Source: SZUA-378 sp036652815
GTDB lineage: Bacteria; Bacillota; Clostridia; Lachnospirales; Lachnospiraceae
Length of the DNA stretch: 31,715 nucleotides
NCBI GenBank assembly: GCA_036652815.1
Contig: JAVVVE010000026.1
Span: 1-31,715 of the forward strand
Direction: 5' to 3'
Position 1 is the first letter of the stretch, and each line of letters opens with the position of its first letter. The notes below the pieces were generated by a model. That model did not search any database. It worked only from the letters and a program-made list of their open reading frames with translations, and had not been told where the DNA came from. The translations under genes were made by a program, and so were the position numbers. Positions 23,126 to 31,587 of the stretch are shown here, piece after piece.

Positions 23126-25516
23126 ATGAAAGACAGAACCCATTCTTACAAAGGACAAACAGGTTCTTCCCGCAATCGGAACTTTTATATTTCAGTTGTA
23201 ACCATATCTTTTTTTATCTTTGTCATTATACTAATGCTAACGGTTAGCACGATTTATATTACTAGCAAACAAACTTATGCTGATACATTGCTGACGAAGG
23301 CAGAATATCAAATGAGTCAAACTACAGAGAAGATCGATTCTTATGGAACGCAAGCTGTTTACTTGAGAAACAGTGCAGACGTGGTACGTCTTTTATCCCC
23401 TAACGTGTTATTAAGAAAAGAGCAATTAGTGTTGGAAACAGCGATTGCAGACGATATATGGGATTCTATCGGACAGATGGATATCTTTGTGGGTGCTGCA
23501 TTACAGAACATGGATGGAACCTTCTATTTACAGAATACTAAATTAGATGACTTTAGTACGCAGGTCGAGCAATTGGTTTCTGTGGATACGATGGATTTTT
23601 CTGACCGTAAATTTATTGTCACACACTGTAAGTATAATAAGGAACCTATTATCGTCATTACTTCTCCGGTTATGGATCTTAAGCAAAATACCTTGGGATA
23701 CATCCATTTACTTCTAAATCATCAGGTTTATAGTATGCCGGAAACCAAGAATGGGTATGAACAATATTTATTTTCTGCTGATAACGGTCAATTGGTTTAC
23801 TGTGGCAATTCACATACCTATGAGGTGTGTGAACGTTTGTCCGCTCAACTATTTACGAAGATTCAGACAGCGGAAAAGACAGGAAAACACCTGATTTCCT
23901 ATCGAAATGCACAGGAGATACCGATGCTGGGAGCCTTCTGTATAAACAATACCTATCCGTTGCTTTTACTGACGACAGTAGAGAAGGGGGAGATGTCAAG
24001 AGCAGTATTCCCCTTTACGATCTTTCAGAGTGTTAGTGCGTTGATTCTTTTGTGTGTACTGGCTTTTGTGGTATATATTCTATTTCAGCGTACCACAAAG
24101 CCGGTTACAGATATGATCGAACAATGCAGCCGCTTGGCAGAGGGACAGGATGACGTCGATATAGAAGCGGGCGAAGATGTGGAACTGGGCAAGCTGGCAA
24201 AGGCTTTTAACGGATACCGTAAGAAATTAGAAGAAGTGGCTTTTTCGGATTCACTGCTTTCGGTTGGTACAAGATCGAAGTCTTTAAGAGATATGCAGAC
24301 TTTCATTATTTCCGATCAGATCAAACAATTTACGATATTTTTAATTGATATTAAAGAATTTGGCAAATATAATACTGTTTTCTCCCTTGCGGTGGGAGAT
24401 CAAATATTGAAAGAGGTTGCCAATCGCTTAACGCAGATATTCTGTCAGAATGTATATCGTATTAATGGGGATGTGTTTCTGGGATTGCGTTTAGAAGAAA
24501 CAGATATTCAAACCATTGCTACCTTGATCCATAAGATGATTAAAGAGAGGATGACGATAGGACAAGCGGAATTTGAGATTGATTGCAGAATCGGAATCTG
24601 TACTTATCCGGAGCATGGACAGTCGGCTACTGTTCTATTGGAGAAGGCACAGAGTTCCTTAAGTCAGGCTAAACTGCAGCCTGATATAGATACCGTACTC
24701 TATAATGATGAGATGGTAGCAACACAACGAAAAGAAGAAGAAATCCTCAGCCTGCTACGCCGTAAGATTAATGATCATACTCTCGAAGTGTGGTATCAGC
24801 CGATTTATCATATTGAAGTCGGTAAATATATTTCAGCAGAAGCTCTTCTGCGTTTAAAAGGGGATGATGAAATTTATATTTCACCGTTTGAAGCTATCTT
24901 GATCGCAGAGAAAAACAATATTGTTGATCTGGTTGGAGATTATGTATTAGAAGCGACTTGTTTACTATGGAAACGCTTACAGGAGATTCATAGTGATATT
25001 GAGTATATTCAGGTGAATCTGTCGGTACAGCAATTAGCACAGAAGAATTATGCAGAGAAAGCACTTTCGCTGATTCGTCAATCAGGAGTGGCACCCTCCC
25101 ATATAGGGATGGAGGTTACGGAGACGATGGTGATTCAATCCTTTGCCAGTGCGGTGGAGACTTTGAATCAGTTGCGTGACAGTGGAATTCGCATTGCCAT
25201 GGATGATTTTGGATCGGGTTATAGCGGTATTAACTATCTTTCTAAACTGCCTATTGATATTTTAAAGCTGGATAGAGAACTGGTATTACAGGTAGAAGAT
25301 AGTGAAGAACAGTATGAATTTGTAAAAACAGTGGTACAATTAGCCAAAGTAAAGCATATGAAGGCAGTGGCAGAAGGGGTGGAAACGAAAGAAATCCTCG
25401 ACAAGATAACAGATTGTGGTGCAGACTGTATCCAAGGATTTTACTTTTCAAGACCACTCAATCAGGACAAATTCCTTGCATTTATCGAAAAGGAGTATAA
25501 AGGAGATTCTAAATAG
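23126..25516 (+). CDS. Membrane sensor with degenerate GGDEF and EAL (c-di-GMP phosphodiesterase)
   Basis: 796 aa. Two membrane helices (about 22-46 and 296-320) enclose a roughly 250-residue extracellular sensor region. A HAMP-like linker (FQRTTKPVTDMIEQCSRLAE) and a GGDEF fold (about 370-528) follow; its active-site loop is RINGDVF instead of GGDEF, so it is probably not a cyclase. The EAL domain (about 540-790) looks active: E572-A-L, N631 (VNLS), E663, D693-D694 (DDFGSGYSG), K714, E750 and Q770 are all present. Inferred role: degrade c-di-GMP in response to an external signal. First gene of a three-gene operon with a solute-binding lipoprotein and a GGDEF protein. Confidence 0.9.
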   Translation: MKDRTHSYKGQTGSSRNRNFYISVVTISFFIFVIILMLTVSTIYITSKQTYADTLLTKAEYQMSQTTEKIDSYGTQAVYLRNSADVVRLLSPNVLLRKEQLVLETAIADDIWDSIGQMDIFVGAALQNMDGTFYLQNTKLDDFSTQVEQLVSVDTMDFSDRKFIVTHCKYNKEPIIVITSPVMDLKQNTLGYIHLLLNHQVYSMPETKNGYEQYLFSADNGQLVYCGNSHTYEVCERLSAQLFTKIQTAEKTGKHLISYRNAQEIPMLGAFCINNTYPLLLLTTVEKGEMSRAVFPFTIFQSVSALILLCVLAFVVYILFQRTTKPVTDMIEQCSRLAEGQDDVDIEAGEDVELGKLAKAFNGYRKKLEEVAFSDSLLSVGTRSKSLRDMQTFIISDQIKQFTIFLIDIKEFGKYNTVFSLAVGDQILKEVANRLTQIFCQNVYRINGDVFLGLRLEETDIQTIATLIHKMIKERMTIGQAEFEIDCRIGICTYPEHGQSATVLLEKAQSSLSQAKLQPDIDTVLYNDEMVATQRKEEEILSLLRRKINDHTLEVWYQPIYHIEVGKYISAEALLRLKGDDEIYISPFEAILIAEKNNIVDLVGDYVLEATCLLWKRLQEIHSDIEYIQVNLSVQQLAQKNYAEKALSLIRQSGVAPSHIGMEVTETMVIQSFASAVETLNQLRDSGIRIAMDDFGSGYSGINYLSKLPIDILKLDRELVLQVEDSEEQYEFVKTVVQLAKVKHMKAVAEGVETKEILDKITDCGADCIQGFYFSRPLNQDKFLAFIEKEYKGDSK

Positions 25517-25525
25517 GAGGAGTGT

Positions 25526-26911
25526 ATGGACGTGAAACGCTATGGAAGTGCTGTATTACTATTGACGCTGACGTTGATGTTAACAGGGTGTACCTCCAAT
25601 CAACCCAAGGCACAAAAAGAATTACAGCCTGTGAAAGAAACTGTTGCTCATACAGATGCGACTACTACAGATGGAAAAACTATTATTCATGTAATACTTA
25701 CCAATCAATGGAAAGGTGTTATCAGTGCGGAAGAAGAGGGTGCAGAGTATGATAGCTTCCTTAAGTATGCCGCAGATAAATTTTTGGCTCAATATGGAAG
25801 AGATGATATTGAGATTCAGGTAACAGCTTTGCCAGGAGAAGATATTAATCGAACCATTCTGGAGAAAAGGGGCTCAAAGGATGCCATAGATATTTTATTT
25901 GGGACTACTTTTTGCTCAGCAGATTTTGCACACAAGGGATGGCTTCTGCCTTTAGACGATATAGTGGATGAGGCTTCACAGCAGGATATTCCCGCATCTA
26001 TCTGGAATGACTGTCACATAGGAGATTCTCTATACTTTTACCCGTTTTTGGTGATGCCTAATACACTGGCATATAATACCAAGCTATTTCGCGATGCCGG
26101 ACTGGAATCTTATATTGGAGGCAAAGAAGATATCGTAACGTGGACAGTAGATGAATTTGATACCATATTAGAGCAATTGCATCAGAACCTACCGCAAGGC
26201 TGTGCTCCCTTGCTGATGTATGCAGGTGACGAGCAAGGGGATACCCATACGATGTTATTGCTACGTTCCAGAGGAACATCGATGTTCAACGATAAGGGGA
26301 TTGACCTTTACAATGATGAGGGAATCGCCGGTTTTCAATGGATTAAAGATTGTGCAGACAAGGGATATTTTCCAAAACATGCAGAAACTATGACTATGGT
26401 AGAGAATGAAAAAGCTTTTTCAAGAGACGAAATAGCCATTACGGTATTAAATTCTGTTATTTATCCGATTTATGTACACGATAAAGATGTACGACTCGCT
26501 AATTTCCCGAGTGTGAATGGTGGAATGCAGACCACTTTTATTACAGCAGGTACTGTGTTTGATAATAGCGATGCAGATAGAGCCCAGATTGCGAAAGATT
26601 TTGTACAATTTTTTTCCTCGGATTCGGAACTGGTTTATTCATCCATCAATGGCATCCCAATCAGAGAGTCTGTTCTTACTAAAGAAGAGAAGCATATCCC
26701 GTTTGCCAAGGCATATGCCGATACCAGTAATAATATCGTTACGATTTCCAACAATCTTCCCAATTGGGAGAGCTTCCGAACCTATTATTATCCGGCATTA
26801 CAAGCACTGCTGCGGGGAGATAAAACAGCGGAAGAAACAGCTATGTATATTCAGGAAAAAGGAAATGCAGCAATTATGCGGGGAGATACTAAATCAGTGC
26901 TATGGAAGTAG
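25526..26911 (+). CDS. Extracellular solute-binding lipoprotein
   Basis: 461 aa. Lipoprotein signal: MDVKRYGSAVLLLTLTLMLT then GC, lipobox LTGC with Cys22 as the lipidated residue. The rest resembles family 1 ABC solute-binding proteins (DIEIQVTALPGEDINRTILE; HKGWLLPLDDIV; MPNTLAYNTKLFRDAGL; the C-terminal YYPALQALLRGDKTAEETA). The ligand is unknown, a sugar or other small molecule. ATG 25526 is preceded by TAGGAGGAG. No permease or ATPase genes are nearby; instead it is sandwiched between two c-di-GMP enzymes, suggesting a sensing rather than transport role. Its end overlaps the next gene by up to 10 bases. Confidence 0.9.
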   Translation: MDVKRYGSAVLLLTLTLMLTGCTSNQPKAQKELQPVKETVAHTDATTTDGKTIIHVILTNQWKGVISAEEEGAEYDSFLKYAADKFLAQYGRDDIEIQVTALPGEDINRTILEKRGSKDAIDILFGTTFCSADFAHKGWLLPLDDIVDEASQQDIPASIWNDCHIGDSLYFYPFLVMPNTLAYNTKLFRDAGLESYIGGKEDIVTWTVDEFDTILEQLHQNLPQGCAPLLMYAGDEQGDTHTMLLLRSRGTSMFNDKGIDLYNDEGIAGFQWIKDCADKGYFPKHAETMTMVENEKAFSRDEIAITVLNSVIYPIYVHDKDVRLANFPSVNGGMQTTFITAGTVFDNSDADRAQIAKDFVQFFSSDSELVYSSINGIPIRESVLTKEEKHIPFAKAYADTSNNIVTISNNLPNWESFRTYYYPALQALLRGDKTAEETAMYIQEKGNAAIMRGDTKSVLWK

Positions 26912-28332
26912 GGACAGCAGATATGGAGACAAACGGAGAAGAGTGCAAACGATTAAAAGAACATATCAGCAAGCTGGAAGCACAGCTAAGGGATACATTA
27001 GATGAACTTAAAATGAGTCAAAGACGTTATGAAATAGCGGTGAGCTTTTCAGATACTACCATCTTTGACTATAATATTAAAACAAAGAAAATATTAACGC
27101 AGCCCTCAGACTATCAAATCTTTGGGATGCCCGGAGTATTGGAAAGCGGAGTCGAGGAAGTGATTCAATCGGGCATCATCGAGGAGAGGAGCAGAGAATC
27201 AATCCGTAAGCTTTACCATGAAATAGACCATGGTGCAACCGAAGCTAAGACCATCGTTTATGCCAAGGCACTCGATGGGACAGAACGCACCCTAGAGCTT
27301 AAGATGATCAGTATCTTTGATAAAGATGGACAGCCAACGCATGCGGTAGGACTGCGTAAAGATGTAACTGACATCATCCGGCTTCATAAAGAAGAAGAAT
27401 ACAGTGCACTGTTGTCATCAGACCTCCTCTTTATCTATGAGGCGAATGTAACCCAGGATAAGATCCTTAGGCGGGATGATCAATGGGCCACAGATATGAG
27501 TATGCAGGGCGTGGAAACATTAACAGGCGTGTTACAATTAATGTGTGATCATTATGTTGCAAAGGAAGATGCAGCTCTTTTTATGGAACGTCAATCCAGA
27601 AAATCCATCCTCCAGGCTTATAAAAAGGGAAGACATATCGTTACTTTTGAATATCGAAAAAAGATGGTAGGTAAGGAGTATCGCTGGTATGAAGCCAGAA
27701 TCAATCTGATTCAGGATATCATTACGGGTGATATTAATATGCGAGTCTATATTTTGAATATCGACGATAGAAAAAAACAAGAGAATAAAATAAATAAAGA
27801 ACGCGAGCAATATGAAAAGAAATTACTTTATAAAGCACAGCATGATCAGATGACCGGCTACTATAACAAAAATGCGACTACTGATAAAATAGAAGAAATC
27901 TTGTCTTCTGAGGAAAATCAAGATGCTGTTCATATCCTTTATATGTTTGATGTAGACCATTTCAAAATGGTAAATGATGTTTTCGGACATGAATTTGGAG
28001 ATAAAGTACTCATAGAAACGACGGCTAAGATAGGCGATTTATTTCGCAGTGAGGATATCCTTGGGCGTGTGGGTGGCGATGAATTTATTATTTTTATGAA
28101 AAATGTAAAGAGTGATCGGATTGCACTTCTTAAAGCAAATGAAATGTGCGAAACGGCGATGAAGACCTATCTGTATGATGGAAAGGAATATACAGTTACA
28201 GTAAGTGTGGGCATTGCGGTCTATGGACGACATGGTAATACATTTGCAGAGCTGTACCGACATGCAGATGAAGCTTTGTATGAAGTGAAAGAACATGAAC
28301 GAAACAGCTTTGCAATGTATCATGATAAATGA
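26902..28332 (+). CDS. Soluble diguanylate cyclase with PAS-like sensor regions
   Basis: Up to 476 aa, no membrane helices. N-terminal coiled coil (about 15-45: ECKRLKEHISKLEAQLRDTL), a PAS-like region (about 45-160, IFDYNIKTKKI to VGLRKDVTDI), a second PAS-like region (about 165-292), and a GGDEF domain (about 310-475). The active site G391-G-D-E-F395 is intact, and an inhibitory I-site R382-x-x-D385 sits at the canonical five-residue distance. Start: ATG 26902 overlaps the previous gene; ATG 26923 after AGTAGGG is better spaced and may be the real one. It would make c-di-GMP, opposing the EAL protein of the same operon. Confidence 0.9.
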   Translation: MEVGTADMETNGEECKRLKEHISKLEAQLRDTLDELKMSQRRYEIAVSFSDTTIFDYNIKTKKILTQPSDYQIFGMPGVLESGVEEVIQSGIIEERSRESIRKLYHEIDHGATEAKTIVYAKALDGTERTLELKMISIFDKDGQPTHAVGLRKDVTDIIRLHKEEEYSALLSSDLLFIYEANVTQDKILRRDDQWATDMSMQGVETLTGVLQLMCDHYVAKEDAALFMERQSRKSILQAYKKGRHIVTFEYRKKMVGKEYRWYEARINLIQDIITGDINMRVYILNIDDRKKQENKINKEREQYEKKLLYKAQHDQMTGYYNKNATTDKIEEILSSEENQDAVHILYMFDVDHFKMVNDVFGHEFGDKVLIETTAKIGDLFRSEDILGRVGGDEFIIFMKNVKSDRIALLKANEMCETAMKTYLYDGKEYTVTVSVGIAVYGRHGNTFAELYRHADEALYEVKEHERNSFAMYHDK

Positions 28333-28354
28333 GGGCATCCGACAGGGGTGTTAT

Positions 28355-29377
28355 CTATTCTTTACATATATTTGACTGACAAGTGTTACATTCACTGCAG
28401 TCTATGACAGCGGCCAGCTTAGCATATAGAGCATGTTCTAAATGGGTCGCATTGATGAGTGTTTTATTTACTTCTCGATTGACACATAGGATAGTCTCTA
28501 TATCGGATGTGGAGGCTAATACTTTTTGTAGTTTTTCTCCTTCTGCATTTAAGATATGAGAGAGGGCAGCCTCCACCAGTGCGATGGATTCCAATACATC
28601 GTTACAGGAGCCCGGTTTGGGTGGTATCGGTTCGCTGCATTCCTCATTGCAAATCGAATCATTACATGGGGCTACCTCAAAACCGAGTTGTGCAGCTGTT
28701 ATTTCTAGTTTGATTAAATACATACAGGTACTGTTTTTAAAAATAAAGTTCTCTAATATCAGCTTCCCACAGGAAGAGGAGCAAGGGTTTAAAAGCATCG
28801 TTTTTAGACAAATACAATTAGGAACACAGAATTCATCTATCAACTTATCGTCTTTGTTCAGAACATATACAGATTGTGAATTGTTTTTGCGAACAGTAAT
28901 CAGGGATCCGGGAGCAATGGACAGGATACCGGTGATACAAAATGGAGCAGTCCGGTATTTTAATTGTAACATGCCGGTCTCTTTATTGTATTCAGTCAAA
29001 TATTTACTAAAGGCAATAAGCAGAGTGTGAGCGTAGCAATTATAAGAGATAGCGATCATATTATCTGCTGTTTCCTGACAGTTACCCAATAGAACGCAAT
29101 CTATTTCCTGCAAAGAACAGTTTAGCCGGTAGAGTTTACAGGAACAGGACGGGACAGACACCCAAAAACAATGTTCTGATGGATCATAACAGATACAGTT
29201 ATATTCTCGTTTTGTATCATAATATTGAATCTGTTTGAAACAGGAATCTGTTTTTAAAATACGACAGGAACCTGCAATCACAAAATAATAATATTTTCCG
29301 TCGAAAGCGATCCCCTTATAGTTCAGTCTACAGTCTATTGGTATCTTTATTTCCTTCCTACCATTTGATGCATTCAT
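28355..29377 (-). CDS. Cysteine-rich, propeller-like protein with a C-terminal helical module
   Basis: 340 aa; start at 29377 (MNASNGRKEIKIPIDCRLNY) after AGGAGG, 7 bases upstream on the minus strand; an in-frame codon at 29413 is less likely. About 28 cysteines (8%). The N-terminal 230 residues have repeated beta-type units (KGIAFDGKYYYFVIAG, YNCICYDPSEHCFWVSVPS, NMIAISYNCYAHTLLIAF), reminiscent of a beta-propeller. After a proline-rich EPIPPKPGS linker comes a helical module (about 265-332) with VLESIALVEAALSHILNAEG, shared with the divergent 90-aa gene. No signal peptide. It may be a spore-surface or disulfide-rich envelope protein; inference only. Function unknown. Confidence 0.8.
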   Translation of the reverse strand: MNASNGRKEIKIPIDCRLNYKGIAFDGKYYYFVIAGSCRILKTDSCFKQIQYYDTKREYNCICYDPSEHCFWVSVPSCSCKLYRLNCSLQEIDCVLLGNCQETADNMIAISYNCYAHTLLIAFSKYLTEYNKETGMLQLKYRTAPFCITGILSIAPGSLITVRKNNSQSVYVLNKDDKLIDEFCVPNCICLKTMLLNPCSSSCGKLILENFIFKNSTCMYLIKLEITAAQLGFEVAPCNDSICNEECSEPIPPKPGSCNDVLESIALVEAALSHILNAEGEKLQKVLASTSDIETILCVNREVNKTLINATHLEHALYAKLAAVIDCSECNTCQSNICKE

Positions 29378-29439
29378 TTTAATACCTCCTAATATTGTTA
29401 TGAACGGTAACACAATTCATAGTTAGACTATATAATATG

Positions 29440-29459
29440 AGCATAAGATACTTTATGCT
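29440..29459. promoter_or_regulatory. Palindrome in the divergent intergenic region
   Basis: AGCATAA (29440-29446) and TTATGCT (29453-29459) form an inverted repeat with a 6-base centre. Each strand also reads CATA-N3-TA (CATAAGATA on the plus, CATAAAGTA on the minus), the -10 form used by late mother-cell sporulation sigma factors; no convincing -35 partner was found. A TATAAT lies at 29431-29436. It may be an operator or shared promoter element for the divergent pair. Confidence 0.4.
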
Positions 29460-29495
29460 ATCTTTCTCAATCAAACAAATTTGGAGGATATTATT

Positions 29496-29768
29496 ATGTC
29501 AATGCCCGTTATTACACCCAGCACTACCATCCGTACACAAGCAATTACAGATATTATTGAATCGGTTGCTTTAGAACAAACAGCACTGTCGCATATTTTG
29601 AATGCAGAAGGGGAGAAAATCCAAAAAGTAGTGAAGGATGCGACAACAGCTGAGGAGATGCTGGCAGTTAATAAGTCAGTGCAGGCCATGGTCGGAACGA
29701 TTACAAGATTAGAAATGGTTCTGCAGTCGAAGCTGGAGCTGTTTTCAGACTGCATATGTTCACTTTAA
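29496..29768 (+). CDS. Small 90-aa helical protein sharing a module with its divergent neighbour
   Basis: ATG 29496 (MSMPVITPSTTIRTQAITDI) follows GGAGG at 29483-29487. Residues 19-86 align without gaps to the C-terminal module of the divergent cysteine-rich protein, 33 of 68 identical by eye, including an unbroken ALSHILNAEGEK. Both end in a short cysteine-containing tail (DCIC here). I recall this module in clostridial collagen-like or spore-associated proteins, but cannot verify it. Acid- and leucine-rich, probably a helical hairpin used for self-association. Function unknown. Confidence 0.8.
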   Translation: MSMPVITPSTTIRTQAITDIIESVALEQTALSHILNAEGEKIQKVVKDATTAEEMLAVNKSVQAMVGTITRLEMVLQSKLELFSDCICSL

Positions 29769-29803
29769 TTATTTTATAAACATCCATTAGAATTGTGAGA
29801 AAG

Positions 29804-29858
29804 AAAGCTCAGCTGGGGAGATATGGAAAGATCATGTCTGTCTCGGATGAGCTTTTTT
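29804..29858 (+). terminator. Terminator after the 90-aa gene
   Basis: AAAGCTCA (29804-29811) pairs with TGAGCTTT (29848-29855), with an inner GATATG/CATGTC stem (29819-29824 with 29833-29838), and is followed by T6 (29853-29858). It reaches the stop of the convergent MATE gene. Confidence 0.7.
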
Positions 29859-31269
29859 AGATTGTCTTTTTATAGAGCCATTTCTCAGAATGATAGCGCA
29901 TTAGAAAGATGACGGTTCGTACTGCCCACTCAATGCCCATACAGATCCAGACGCCTTGTACGCCTAAACCGAAAGGAAGTGCAAATAGATAAGCAAGTCC
30001 CACACGTATCAACCACATCGAAAGTAAGGAAACGATGGAACTAAAATTAGCATCGCCCGCAGCCCGTAGAACACAGGGCATCACATTAGATACAGACCAG
30101 AAAAATGGCATAGGGATCACGGCAATCAACAGCAGGGAATAGATGATAGACATCGTTTCGGGAGGCGCTTGATATAGGCGCAGGATAAAAGGCATCAGTG
30201 GAAATAAAAGTAAGATGGATAAGAGTACCATACCTGTTCCAAGCCCAATCATCTTCTTGCCGTAGCGTTTCACCAGATCTTTATGACCGGCGCCGGCACA
30301 CTGCCCAATCAGAGTTATCGACAGGGTACCGACTGCAAGACCTGCAGAATAGAGGATCGCAAAGGCAGAATTGGCGACTGCATTGGCGGCTACACTGGTT
30401 GTACCTAGTTTTACAATATAAGTTTGAACAATCATACTTCCACCGTTAAAAAATAATTGTTCTAAAGCAAATGGAAATCCAATATGTAAAATCTGTTTTA
30501 TAATCCTGCCATCGATATGAAAGATATGGTGCAGTGATACACGAAGAATGCTCTTACGCCCCATCAGCATATAAATCGCCACCACGCCACCGATGAAACG
30601 TGCAATATTAAGGGACAACGTGGTTCCGATGATATCCAGATGCATACCGTTGATGAAAAACATGCTGGCAAATAAATGAATCAGATTGATTAGGATGGTT
30701 AATCGCAGACACATCTTAGACTCTCCTATTCCACGAAAAACAGCAAATACACCCAGATAAAGGGATAAAAATACTAAGGAAATAGCCACACCAATTAAGT
30801 AATCCCGTGCTTTTTGAATAATCAAAGGATCTGCGGACGAGAACATAAAATGAACCAGTGAGTCAGCATTTACAATAAGAACTAAGGCGGATAAAACTGC
30901 AACCAGTGTTGTGGTAAACATGACCTGACCGGCGGCAATGCGAAGCTTGAACGTGTCACCACATCCTTTATACTGTGCTACGATGACAGTACCACCTGCA
31001 GAGATGGCATTGAAAACTGCGAAAATCATCATAGACATAGGATTAATCAGACTAATGGCAGATACAGATTCCTGACTGGAGGAACTAATCATAGCGGTTG
31101 TCAACAGACTGATGAGATTAATAAAAAACTGATCCAAAATAAGTGGCAGTAACATGGCAAAGATGGCTTGGTAGGTAAACATGGTACTGCCAAATTGCTG
31201 TGTTAAAAATTGGTCTATCCGAGATCCCGGCTTTATTAGGTTTGCTCCTTGTGTCTTGTGTGTGTGCAT
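29857..31269 (-). CDS. MATE-family multidrug/solute exporter
   Basis: Integral membrane antiporter exporting cationic drugs or other compounds using an ion gradient. About 470 aa from ATG 31269 (MHTHKTQGANLIKPGSRIDQ), placed after AGGAGG on the minus strand with a rather long 13-base spacing; an in-frame ATG at 31308 would give 483 aa. About twelve hydrophobic segments are visible as two repeats. Family hallmarks: ISLINPMSMMIFAVFNAISA then GGTVIVAQYKG in the first half, NAVANSAFAILYSAGLAVG then TLIGQCAGAG in the second, and MPCVLRAAGDANFSSIVSL. Substrate unknown. Convergent with the 90-aa gene. Confidence 0.93.
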   Translation of the reverse strand: MHTHKTQGANLIKPGSRIDQFLTQQFGSTMFTYQAIFAMLLPLILDQFFINLISLLTTAMISSSSQESVSAISLINPMSMMIFAVFNAISAGGTVIVAQYKGCGDTFKLRIAAGQVMFTTTLVAVLSALVLIVNADSLVHFMFSSADPLIIQKARDYLIGVAISLVFLSLYLGVFAVFRGIGESKMCLRLTILINLIHLFASMFFINGMHLDIIGTTLSLNIARFIGGVVAIYMLMGRKSILRVSLHHIFHIDGRIIKQILHIGFPFALEQLFFNGGSMIVQTYIVKLGTTSVAANAVANSAFAILYSAGLAVGTLSITLIGQCAGAGHKDLVKRYGKKMIGLGTGMVLLSILLLFPLMPFILRLYQAPPETMSIIYSLLLIAVIPMPFFWSVSNVMPCVLRAAGDANFSSIVSLLSMWLIRVGLAYLFALPFGLGVQGVWICMGIEWAVRTVIFLMRYHSEKWLYKKTI

Positions 31270-31311
31270 GGTTTGATCGATGCCTCCTATCAGTAACAGC
31301 ATAAACATATT

Positions 31312-31425
31312 TCAATACAAAAGCAAGAAAAATTTAGGCTCAATAAAGTCATAGACCACCTGTTTCTTCTTGCCATTAGCAATCCACAGTACATGACCGG
31401 TTTCCATATCTAAGTGGTGACAATC
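31312..31425 (-). pseudogene. Transposase remnant (ISL3-like?)
   Basis: On the minus strand 37 codons read DCHHLDMETGHVLWIANGKK then KQVVYDFIEPKF before a stop. The DLETGHVLWI..GK...V..F pattern is what I expect just after the first catalytic Asp of ISL3-type transposases. Both ends are missing, so it is a fossil. Family call tentative. Confidence 0.45.
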
Positions 31426-31587
31426 CTACGAAAAAAATGATTGACCAAAAATATGCAGGAGGTTTAGACTAACCTATTGTATTTTGGATGGATTGTGATA
31501 CACTTCTTATGTGATGTTGTATAGTTCAAACATCCTTGAGGAAAAAGTGTAAAGAAATATTGACAATATCAAAAGGAGGTTTTACCA

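Noticed and set aside
26517..27005. 162-codon frame spanning the end of the solute-binding gene and start of the GGDEF gene
   Set aside because: Out of frame with two strongly supported genes, basic and low-complexity, no ribosome binding site.
23126..28332. ABC transporter operon
   Set aside because: A solute-binding lipoprotein is present, but there is no permease or ATPase; both flanking genes are c-di-GMP enzymes.
28584..29030. Plus-strand frame opposite the cysteine-rich gene
   Set aside because: Antisense shadow; the minus-strand gene has an AGGAGG site, repeated structure and a module shared with its neighbour.
31438..31515. Promoter for the adenylation enzyme
   Set aside because: TTGTAT and TACACT around 31484-31512 are only weak matches, and a TTGACA at 31559 is too close to the start to serve; not supported enough to list as a feature.
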